Shown here: positions 7,141 to 12,923 of the stretch, in pieces
How the letters are laid out: each line of letters begins with the position of its first letter
Numbering within the stretch: position 1 is the first letter of the stretch
Assembly (NCBI GenBank): GCA_913009865.1
Contig: CAJVYK010000042.1
Coordinates: 1-12,923 of the forward strand
Source: an uncultured bacterium
Lineage (GTDB): Bacteria; Planctomycetota; Phycisphaerae; Sedimentisphaerales; Anaerobacaceae
Reading direction: 5' to 3'
DNA length: 12,923 nucleotides
The notes under the pieces: model-generated
The model's database searches: none
What the model was told of the DNA's origin: nothing
The model's input: the letters and a program-made list of their open reading frames with translations, nothing else
Made by a program: the position numbers and the translations under genes

Positions 7141-10100
7141 ATGAAGCTTGCGCAAATTTCCGTAAATAGGCCCGTAACCACTGTAATGATATTTATTGCA
7201 ATGGTAGTTTTAGGGTTGGTGTCGATGTCACTTTTGGGGTTGGACCTGCTGCCGGATTTGGAGATACCGGCGGTGAGCGTTTTGACCGCTTACGAGGGTG
7301 CAGGGCCCGAAGAGGTGGAAACGCTGATAACCAAGCCGATAGAGGATAGTCTCAGTACCATTTCCGGCGTTGATGAGGTAATTTCAGTGTCCAAAGAGGG
7401 GATGTCGGCGGTAACGTTGAAATTTAACTGGGGCGAGAAAATAGATGAAATAATCAACGACGTGCGTGAAAAAGTTGACCTGGCTAAAATGCGATTGCCT
7501 GAAGAGGCAGAGGAGCCGGTCATTTTTAAGTTCGATATTGCGATGGCGCCAATCGCAATTATTGCGATTACAGCCGAGGACAGTTACCCTGATTTGCAGA
7601 AAATAGTTGATGATGAAATAATTGACCCGCTCAAGCGAGTTAAAGGCGTTGCTGCGGCGACGCCGAGAGGCGGTTTGGTGCGGCAAATCCGGGTTGATAT
7701 CGACCGTGACAGACTCACAGCTTTGAATTTATCAGTTGCACAGGTAAAATCAGCTCTCGCCGCTGCGAACATCAGTACACCGGGGGGCAATTTGAAGACC
7801 GGCTACAAGGATTATCTGCTGCGGACTCCTGAAGAATTTTCAAGCCCTGAGGAGGTTGCTGAAGTTGTCATTGCCCAGCGTAATGGTATAGCCATAAAGT
7901 TAAAAGATGTTGCCGATGTAAGAGATTTTTTCAAGGAGCGGACGTATGATGTGCGGGTCAATGGTCGAAAGGGGATGGCGGTATTTGTTCAAAAGCAGAG
8001 CGGCGAAAATACGGTGGAAGTGGCAAAAAGAGTCGCAGCTAAACTTGATGAAATAAAGAAGAATTTACCGCCCGATGTTAAGCCCAAAATTGTCTTAGAC
8101 AGTTCCGAGTTTATTCTGGCGTCCGTCTCTAATCTGCGTAATACGGTTTTCTGGGCCGGCTTTTTTGTTTTTATAGTGATTCTGTTTTTCCTCAGAGACC
8201 TTCGAGCCAGTATTATAGTTGCCCTTGCCATCCCAACGTCACTTATAATTACGTTTTTATTGATGTGGTTGGCTGACTATACGATTAACACCGATACACT
8301 TGCCAGTTTGGCTGTTGCCGTTGGTCTTGTAGTTGATAATGCTATCATTGTTGTCGATAACATTCACCGGCATCGCCAGAAAGGCCAAAGACCAAAAGAA
8401 GGGGCTATCTTCGGCGCAAATGAAGTGGGCGTGGCCGTTATCGCCTCGACACTAACGACAATTTCCATCTTTGCACCCATTATATTTGTCGGTGGAATAA
8501 CAGCTATTATATTCGGACAGTTTGCAGCTATTGTTACGATGGCTTTGGTGGCCTCTCTGTTCACCGCCCTTATGCTTGTGCCTATGCTGTGTTCAAGATT
8601 TTTAAAAACCCCTGGTGTGCACCCGAAAAAGTCGGTATTGGATTTTTTCTACAATTGGGGCGAGAAATTTTTGACATGGACAGAAGATTTATACATTAAA
8701 TTTCTGAAATGGGCGATAAGGAATCGCAAGACGGTTTTGGTTTCCTGTGCGGTTTTATTTGTCTGGAGTATCGGGCTTGTCAAGTTTGTCGGAACAGAAT
8801 TTTTCCCCGAACAGGACCAGAATCGAGTAACAGCACACTATGAGCTGCCAATCGGCACACGGTATGAACGGACGGGTGTGGTTGCAGAACAATTGCAAAA
8901 AATAGTGGAAAATAATGTCCCTGAGAGAAAAGACAGCTTCATCCGCTGGGGTGTTTACGGCTCTACCGAAGATGTACAGTTCGCTACAGAAGAAGAAAGT
9001 TATAAAGGTTTTCTATTTGTCAGCTTGAAATCCAAGAAGCAACGAGACGCCTCGCCAGGTGATATAATAGAACGGCTTCGCAAAATTACGGACAAGATAC
9101 CGGGAACGGCCATCCGCTTCAGTGCAGAGGACCCACTGCAGGAAATGATTTTCGGCGGCGGCGGGAAACTCGCTGTCGAACTTTACGGCCATAATATGGA
9201 TGAGGCGAGGGCATACGCCGAGTCCGTTAAATCGGCGATGGCAGGGGTCGAGGGCGTAAGGGATATCGAAATCAGTCGGAAAGAAGAAAAGCCGGAACTT
9301 AAAGTTATTATTAACCGCGAGAAGGCATCGAAACTGGGACTTAGTGTCGAGGCCATCGGCAAAACGATAGAGACATTTTTTGCCGGCAGTACCGCAACAA
9401 AATACCGCGAGGGTGGAGATGAATATGACGTTGAAGTTCGGCTGCGGGCCCAGGACCGTGACAGAACCGAAGATTTGCGGGATGTGTTTATCAGTATGCC
9501 GGGCGGAGGGCAGGTCGGCCTGGCCAATATTGCTAAAATCGAGCGTGGCGTGGGACCGACCAAAATCGAACGAAAAGACCAGGCCCGCTATATTACGGTT
9601 TCCGCTGAAATCAGCGGCAGAGACCTCGGAACAGTGGCAAAGGATGTCAGAGAAGCCATTGATAAGATTCCTGTACCGCCGGGTTTTAGTTATAAATTCA
9701 CCGGTGCGGAAAAGGAGAAGAAAGAGGCATTCAAACTGCTGATTGTGGCTGTGGGTTTGGGAATGGTATTGGTGTATATGGTGATGGCTTCGCAGTTTGA
9801 GTCGTTCCGTGACCCATTTATCATATTTCTTTCGATTCCCTTTGGAATTGTTGGTGTAATCATCGCATTAGCTTTGACCGGCCAGGCAATGAGCGTTATC
9901 AGCTTTATAGCGCTGATTATGCTTATCGGCATTGTTGTTAACGACGGAATTGTTCTTATAAGTTTCATAGGCATACTCCGCAGACGTGGGCTTGATGTTT
10001 ATTCGGCAATCATCAAGGGAGGACGCAGCAGATTAAGGCCGGTTGTTTGCACTACCTGTACTACGGTGCTGGCGATGACGCCCCTTGCCCTGTCAAGAGG

Positions 10101-10230
10101 TGAGGGGTCTGAAATTTGGGTGCCGTTCGCCATAACAGTAATTGGCGGGCTGCTTGTCGGGACGGTCGTTACACTGGTTTTGATGCCGACACTTTACAGT
10201 GTGTTTGAAAACCATAAGGGTAGCAGATAG
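7141..10230 (+). CDS. RND multidrug efflux permease, HAE1 (AcrB-like) family
   Basis: The 1029-residue protein is the inner-membrane proton-driven pump of the tripartite system, of normal HAE1 length. It shows the expected two-fold layout: TM1 at about 12-32, a large periplasmic porter/docking loop (GAGPEEVETLITKPIEDSLSTI motif, then GLVRQIRVDIDRDRL), TM2-6 from about 335, a second porter loop from about 555 (GTEFFPEQDQNRV) and TM8-12 from about 860 to the end. TM4 reads GLVVDNAIIVVDN: Asp399 matches AcrB Asp407, but the adjacent Asp408 position is Asn400. In TM10 the AcrB Lys940 position appears to be Asn934 followed by Asp935 (GIVVNDGIVLI). The RLRP motif before TM11 is kept. This variant proton relay occurs in other HAE1 branches rather than signalling decay. 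Hydrophobic drugs or lipids are likely substrates. No ribosome binding site precedes the ATG. Confidence 0.95.
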   Translation: MKLAQISVNRPVTTVMIFIAMVVLGLVSMSLLGLDLLPDLEIPAVSVLTAYEGAGPEEVETLITKPIEDSLSTISGVDEVISVSKEGMSAVTLKFNWGEKIDEIINDVREKVDLAKMRLPEEAEEPVIFKFDIAMAPIAIIAITAEDSYPDLQKIVDDEIIDPLKRVKGVAAATPRGGLVRQIRVDIDRDRLTALNLSVAQVKSALAAANISTPGGNLKTGYKDYLLRTPEEFSSPEEVAEVVIAQRNGIAIKLKDVADVRDFFKERTYDVRVNGRKGMAVFVQKQSGENTVEVAKRVAAKLDEIKKNLPPDVKPKIVLDSSEFILASVSNLRNTVFWAGFFVFIVILFFLRDLRASIIVALAIPTSLIITFLLMWLADYTINTDTLASLAVAVGLVVDNAIIVVDNIHRHRQKGQRPKEGAIFGANEVGVAVIASTLTTISIFAPIIFVGGITAIIFGQFAAIVTMALVASLFTALMLVPMLCSRFLKTPGVHPKKSVLDFFYNWGEKFLTWTEDLYIKFLKWAIRNRKTVLVSCAVLFVWSIGLVKFVGTEFFPEQDQNRVTAHYELPIGTRYERTGVVAEQLQKIVENNVPERKDSFIRWGVYGSTEDVQFATEEESYKGFLFVSLKSKKQRDASPGDIIERLRKITDKIPGTAIRFSAEDPLQEMIFGGGGKLAVELYGHNMDEARAYAESVKSAMAGVEGVRDIEISRKEEKPELKVIINREKASKLGLSVEAIGKTIETFFAGSTATKYREGGDEYDVEVRLRAQDRDRTEDLRDVFISMPGGGQVGLANIAKIERGVGPTKIERKDQARYITVSAEISGRDLGTVAKDVREAIDKIPVPPGFSYKFTGAEKEKKEAFKLLIVAVGLGMVLVYMVMASQFESFRDPFIIFLSIPFGIVGVIIALALTGQAMSVISFIALIMLIGIVVNDGIVLISFIGILRRRGLDVYSAIIKGGRSRLRPVVCTTCTTVLAMTPLALSRGEGSEIWVPFAITVIGGLLVGTVVTLVLMPTLYSVFENHKGSR

Positions 10231-10275
10231 AAAAAAGAGAGCTAAACTCTATATACTCTGCAAAGAGGATAAATT

Positions 10276-10566
10276 ATGAAAGCTGTTTTGATTGTACACA
10301 ATGCGGCGATAGACAGTGACGTGAACGAAACTCTGGAGTCTATCGGGATTAACTGCTACACCAAATTCACGAATACTTTAGGCAAGGGCAAAATAAGTGA
10401 GCCGCATTTGAATACGGATGTTTGGCCGGGAATAAACTACGGCACCTTTGTTGTTACTGAGCAGGCCAAGGCCGAAGAAGTAATGGCCAACGTCCGCCGG
10501 ATGCGAGAGAAACTTGGTACCGAAGGGCTAAAGGCGTTTATGTGGGAAATTGAAGATGTTACCTGA
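10276..10566 (+). CDS. Small P-II-like protein of the RND operon
   Basis: This 96-residue protein looks like a distant member of the P-II/CutA-like ferredoxin-fold group found beside RND pumps in several phyla. It starts with a beta strand (MKAVLIVHN), then a helix (about 13-23), a strand, and a conserved-looking loop EPHLNTDVWPGIN (42-54). A second strand (YGTFVVTE), a helix (63-80) and a final strand (LKAFMWEIEDV) complete the fold. The P-II T-loop with its uridylylated Tyr is not present in recognisable form. AGAGGA at about 10263-10268 precedes the ATG, and the gap after the permease is 45 bases, so co-transcription is likely. The inferred role is to sense a ligand or adjust the pump after synthesis; it is untested. 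An alternative is a structurally similar metal or lipid sensor. Confidence 0.7.
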   Translation: MKAVLIVHNAAIDSDVNETLESIGINCYTKFTNTLGKGKISEPHLNTDVWPGINYGTFVVTEQAKAEEVMANVRRMREKLGTEGLKAFMWEIEDVT

Positions 10567-10642
10567 AGTAATAAGGGTTAGTGAACAGTATTCAGTAAGT
10601 AGCATTGCTTTGCAACGCTGGCAACGACAGAGTCTGTGTAAA

Positions 10643-10678
10643 ACGCCGGCTAAACATTAACGGCGTAAGTTCTTTTGA
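10643..10678 (+). terminator. Weak terminator candidate at the end of the efflux operon
   Basis: ACGCCG (10643-10648) pairs with CGGCGT (10661-10666) around a 12-base loop, followed by a short T-rich stretch (GTTCTTTT). The stem is only six pairs and the T tract is interrupted, so some read-through toward the lactonase gene is possible. Nothing better is seen in the 245-base gap before the next start. Confidence 0.35.
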
Positions 10679-10811
10679 AGCTGAGAGTTAACAAATCCGG
10701 TTTTTGAGTGTACAAATTTTTTTCCGTTTTTAGAAAATTTTCTGGCTAAACCACCTCTAAAGACAGATAATGATTTTGGTGGTCATTTGTGCAACGAAAA
10801 GGGGTAAAAGT

Positions 10812-11567
10812 ATGGAAACTTCCACAAATTATAAACCGAATGTTGAAATAGTTTCCGACCCTGAAAGTCTTGCACACCGAAGCGTTGCGCAATTTATCGC
10901 TGACGCCCAAAAGGCAATAAAAGCGAAAAACACTTTTTACGTAGCAATATCCGGGGGGCATACACCAAGACGCTTTTTTGAACTGCTCGGTGAAGTGCCG
11001 GATGCAAAAGCACTACGGTGGGATAAAATACAGCTATTCTGGGTTGACGAGCGAATAGTTCGGCCGGATTCACAATGGAGTAATTACAAACTGGCTGTCG
11101 ATACTTTCCTGTCTGAAGTTGCTATACCTGAAGAGAACATTCATCGAATTACGACTGAGCACAGCGACTTCAAAGTTGCAGCTCGCTGTTATGAGGAAAC
11201 CATTCGGAGGGTTTTCAGCTTAAAAGAAAAGCAAATTCCCGAATTTGATTTGATTGTGCTCGGTATGGGTGCTGATGGACATACCGGTTCGCTGTTTCCC
11301 AATAGCTATGCGTCTCTTGATAGGGATAATTTGGCGTGTGTTGTTTATGTCCTGGATGGTAAGCTTAACAGGATAACCCTGACGCATCCGGTTTTATGTG
11401 CTGCGGCTCATCTGGCTGTATTGGTTTCAGGTAAAGAAAAGGCGGGTATTTTGAAAGAGGTTTTGACCAGTGAGCCGGATGAGGTGCGGTATCCTATTCA
11501 TATTCTCTGGCCTATTCTTGATAAGGTTACGTGGCTGGTTGACAGCGAAGCGGCAAAACTGCTGTAA
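10812..11567 (+). CDS. pgl: 6-phosphogluconolactonase (Pgl/DevB type)
   Basis: The 252-residue enzyme should hydrolyse 6-phosphogluconolactone to 6-phosphogluconate in the oxidative pentose phosphate pathway, in the cytoplasm. It is a NagB-fold protein with all main family motifs: the phosphate-binding VAISGGHTP (44-52), WVDER (77-81), and GMGADGHTGSLFP (151-163), whose acidic Asp-Gly-His segment holds the expected catalytic His157. Length matches the family. A longer reading from the ATG at 10770 would add 14 residues, but the ATG at 10812 is preferred because AAGGGG (10799-10804) lies seven bases upstream and the N-terminus then fits the family. No zwf or gnd partner is visible, and the gap to the efflux operon suggests an independent unit. 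Confidence 0.92.
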   Translation: METSTNYKPNVEIVSDPESLAHRSVAQFIADAQKAIKAKNTFYVAISGGHTPRRFFELLGEVPDAKALRWDKIQLFWVDERIVRPDSQWSNYKLAVDTFLSEVAIPEENIHRITTEHSDFKVAARCYEETIRRVFSLKEKQIPEFDLIVLGMGADGHTGSLFPNSYASLDRDNLACVVYVLDGKLNRITLTHPVLCAAAHLAVLVSGKEKAGILKEVLTSEPDEVRYPIHILWPILDKVTWLVDSEAAKLL

Positions 11568-11636
11568 TTGGGGTGCAGGTGGCCGGCTTTTCTGGAAGGG
11601 TATTTTTGGTTTTCTCAGAGACGCTTATAAGTCGGT

Positions 11637-11671
11637 GTCCGTTTTCTGTCATCAATGATGGCAAAACGGGC
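11637..11671. other. Bulged RNA hairpin downstream of pgl
   Basis: CCGTTT (11639-11644) pairs with AAACGG (11664-11669). After a two-base bulge, TGTCATC (11647-11653) pairs with GATGGCA (11657-11663), with one G-U pair and an AAT loop. There is no T tract after it. It may protect the pgl transcript end or be a rho-dependent stop. Confidence 0.35.
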
Positions 11672-11801
11672 GCTGCTGAAGTGTTCCGAGCGGGTCTTGC
11701 CGGGCCTCAGTGGGGCATAATGTAGCAAATCCTTTGTTTTTGCGCATACCTAAAACGCCAATCTCAGAAGTTTGTAGTTATGGGTTCATAGTTCGTAGTC
11801 T

Positions 11802-11972
11802 ATGAGTCGCGGACCACGAACAAAGTCCTCGGCGAAGGATAGCTGCCCGGCCTGGGGGCTGGTTTACTGGCCGGCCGATTATAATGATTTGCCGCCGGCA
11901 AATCTGGAAGGGCCGCCGGTATCGTCAGAGCCAGTATCATTAGAATTAACGACACCTTTAGTTGGTATTTGA
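11802..11972 (+). pseudogene. Possible 56-codon gene remnant
   Basis: The frame reads MSRGPRTKSSAKDSC, then a more protein-like stretch (WGLVYWPADYNDLPPANLEG) and ends with LELTTPLVGI. No ribosome binding site is seen, and the first third lies in repeat DNA. The second half could be the broken C-terminus of a larger secreted protein, or chance. I do not recognise it. The palindrome at 11886-11904 lies within it. Confidence 0.18.
11886..11904. repeat. Perfect 19-bp palindrome
   Basis: GATTTGCCG (11886-11894) and CGGCAAATC (11896-11904) are exact reverse complements around one central C. It lies about 80-100 bases upstream of the promoter of the HAF repeat gene. It could be a protein binding site or part of a dispersed repeat. 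Confidence 0.5.
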
Positions 11973-11991
11973 CCTATAAAAATGGTATAAT
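11962..11991 (+). promoter_or_regulatory. Extended -10 promoter for the HAF repeat gene
   Basis: TATAAT (11986-11991) is a perfect -10 box preceded by TGG, giving the extended TGn form. A -35 match TTGGTA (11962-11967) lies 18 bases upstream. A better-looking TTGACC at 11969-11974 is too close (11 bases) to serve. Transcription would start near 11998, about 48 bases before the ATG, whose ribosome binding site AGAAAGGGG lies at 12031-12039. Confidence 0.6.
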
Positions 11992-12045
11992 AAATAGCGA
12001 TTCGATAATCGGTTTTTGTGGAAATAATCGAGAAAGGGGCGAAAA

Positions 12046-12636
12046 ATGATAATGAATGGAATCGATGGTTTTAAGATTAGTCTGGTGTTACTTGTTTTTG
12101 TAAGCTTCGTTTGTCTTTCACAGGCAAACACTGTCAGTTTCCAGGGTCTGGGCGACCTGCCCGGCGGCGGCTTCTGGAGTAATGCGGTGGGCGTCTCGGC
12201 CGACGGTTCGGTTGTGGTGGGACTCAGCTACTCGGCCTCGGGACAGGAGGCGTTCCGCTGGGAGAATGGTGCGATGGCCGGCCTGGGCGACCTGCCCGGC
12301 GGCGTCTTCGGCAGCGACGCGTGGGGCGTCTCGGCCGACGGCTCGGTCGTGGTGGGAGGCAGCTACTCGGCCTCGGGTATCGGTGAAGCATTCCGCTGGG
12401 AGAATGGCGTAATGACCGGCCTGGGCTACCTGCCGGGCGGCGGCTTTCAGAGCAAGGCGATGGGCGTCTCGACCGACGGCTCGGTCGTGGTGGGAGGCAG
12501 CGACTCGGCCTCGGGCAGCGAGGCGTTTATCTGGGATACCGCCAACGGTATGCAGAATCTCAAATATCTGCTGGAAAACAACTGCGGTCTAGACCTGCAT
12601 TACGTGGGGCACGTAACATATCTGCCAACGGCCTGA
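12046..12636 (+). CDS. Secreted HAF-repeat protein, frameshifted before its PEP-CTERM tail
   Basis: The 196-residue reading has a signal peptide (about residues 1-27, ending SQA) and three tandem HAF-type repeats at residues 34-78, 79-124 and 125-about 172. Each has the pattern GLGDLPGG..S.A.GVSADGSVVVGGS..SASG.EAFRWENG.M, likely blades of a propeller-like surface domain. The DNA of the repeats is unusually GC-rich and nearly identical between copies, so they arose by recent duplication. After 'NNCGLDL' the frame breaks: the family continuation (ARNISANGLTIVGRG...) is found in another frame and ends in a PEP-CTERM signal. The as-read tail HYVGHVTYLPTA is therefore probably not native. A one-base deletion (or 3n+1) near 12598 explains this, whether a true mutation or a sequence error. 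Function is unknown; such proteins are exported and probably surface-sorted by exosortase. Confidence 0.8.
   Translation: MIMNGIDGFKISLVLLVFVSFVCLSQANTVSFQGLGDLPGGGFWSNAVGVSADGSVVVGLSYSASGQEAFRWENGAMAGLGDLPGGVFGSDAWGVSADGSVVVGGSYSASGIGEAFRWENGVMTGLGYLPGGGFQSKAMGVSTDGSVVVGGSDSASGSEAFIWDTANGMQNLKYLLENNCGLDLHYVGHVTYLPTA
12145..12561 (+). repeat. Three tandem HAF-repeat units in DNA
   Basis: Units begin at 12145, 12280 and 12418 and are 135, 138 and about 144 bases long. The core GGGCGTCTCG recurs at 12189, 12324 and 12462. Low synonymous divergence suggests recent unit duplication, a source of length variation. Confidence 0.85.
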
Positions 12637-12758
12637 CGATTGTTGGTCGGGGAACCAACCCTGATGGATTCAGTGAAGGTTGGATTGCAACGATTCCTGA
12701 GCCAACCACACTTTTGCTGCTTGGCCTCGGCGGACTGCTGCTGCGTCATCGCAAATAA
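12597..12758 (+). other. Frame-shifted PEP-CTERM tail of the HAF-repeat protein
   Basis: In the frame offset from the upstream reading, codons from about 12597 give ALRGARNISANGLTIVGRG, then NPDGFSEGWIATI, then PEP (12696-12704), a Leu/Gly-rich membrane segment and a terminal RHRK before the TAA at 12756-12758. This is a complete PEP-CTERM sorting signal: Pro-Glu-Pro, hydrophobic helix, basic end. With it the protein would have about 237 residues. It has no start of its own. Confidence 0.85.
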
Positions 12759-12797
12759 AACAGGAACGAATGAACAAGGAATAAAAGGAGTTAGACA

Positions 12798-12923
12798 ATG
12801 AGAAAAGTAATAATTTTCGCAATGGCAGCGGTCTTACTGGGAGCCGGCGTGGCTGGGGCGGATGATTTCAGCCCGCCGCCGTGGGACCGCAACGACCCGT
12901 ATGCTATGACCGCCGAATGGGAC
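12798..12923 (+). CDS. Secreted protein, N-terminal part (runs off window)
   Basis: The first 42 codons are present. A clean signal peptide (MRKVIIFAMAAVLLGAGVAGA, cleavage after about residue 21) is followed by DDFSPPPWDRNDPYAMTAEWD. The DDFSPPPW style is typical of the mature N-terminus of exported, often PEP-CTERM-sorted, proteins of Planctomycetota. AAAAGGAG (12783-12790) lies seven bases before the ATG. It starts 39 bases after the preceding gene's tail, and may be co-transcribed. The rest, including any sorting signal, is outside the window, so function cannot be given. Confidence 0.8.
   Translation, partial: MRKVIIFAMAAVLLGAGVAGADDFSPPPWDRNDPYAMTAEWD

Larger units (their letters stand above)
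11568..12045. other. Long spacer with hairpins, short repeats and a possible gene remnant
   Basis: No convincing complete gene is seen. It holds a bulged hairpin (11637-11671), a cluster of 'GTTCATAGTTCGTAG'-style short repeats with small inverted repeats (CATAG/CTATG at 11787-11791 and 11800-11804; GTTCGT/ACGAAC at 11791-11796 and 11816-11821), a perfect 19-bp palindrome (11886-11904), a 56-codon open frame (11802-11972), and a promoter for the next gene at its right end. Confidence 0.5.

Noticed and set aside
9183..9563. 126-codon minus-strand open frame
   Set aside because: Antisense shadow of the RND permease, which is intact and clearly coding.
11470..11658. 62-codon frame overlapping the end of pgl
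   Set aside because: It overlaps the conserved end of pgl in another frame and lacks a ribosome binding site.
11969..11991. TTGACC plus TATAAT as a promoter pair
   Set aside because: The spacer is only 11 bases; the TATAAT is better explained by the extended -10 form with TTGGTA.
12182..12412. 76-codon frame within the HAF repeats rich in Arg, Ala and Trp
   Set aside because: It stays open only because the repeats are GC-rich; the overlapping frame has a signal peptide and family repeats.

Overview
The window most likely comes from a Planctomycetota genome of the Phycisphaerae type, or a close relative. The evidence is a secreted protein with HAF-type repeats whose C-terminal PEP-CTERM sorting tail is still readable in a second frame, followed by another short-signal-peptide secreted protein with a PEP-CTERM-like 'DDFSPPPW' N-terminus. 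Intergenic regions also carry several families of short degenerate repeats. The assignment is an inference from gene style; there is no rRNA or other marker in the window. Base composition is moderate, with a GC-rich island at the HAF repeat gene.

Layout. At the left edge the first 16 codons of an IS110-family transposase run off the window on the minus strand. After about 450 bases of repeat-rich non-coding DNA comes an M29-type metallo-aminopeptidase (507-1619). A nearly 390-base spacer follows, opening with a perfect 11-bp-arm palindrome that looks like a TetR-type operator. Next is a SurA/PpiC-like lipoprotein foldase (2007-3482), closed by a very strong intrinsic terminator. A consensus sigma70-type promoter then starts the central unit (3759-10566): TetR/CecR-like regulator, TolC-like outer membrane factor, HlyD-type membrane fusion protein, HAE1-type RND permease and a small P-II-like protein. 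Downstream are 6-phosphogluconolactonase (10812-11567), about 480 bases with no convincing gene, the frameshifted HAF/PEP-CTERM gene, and the start of a second secreted protein cut by the window edge.

How the genes work together. The central five genes form a complete tripartite efflux system with its own repressor, and all read in one direction. The repressor promoter carries an imperfect palindrome over its -10 box, consistent with autoregulation. tetR and the outer membrane factor overlap by 14 bases. Two repeat-derived insertions sit inside the operon: a REP-like hairpin between the outer membrane factor and the fusion protein, and a heptanucleotide tandem repeat where the permease's ribosome binding site should be. 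The last gene, a P-II-like protein of 96 residues, is the least understood part and the best candidate for new biology, because it suggests post-translational control of an RND pump. The foldase lipoprotein and aminopeptidase are housekeeping-type neighbours separated from the efflux unit by the terminator.
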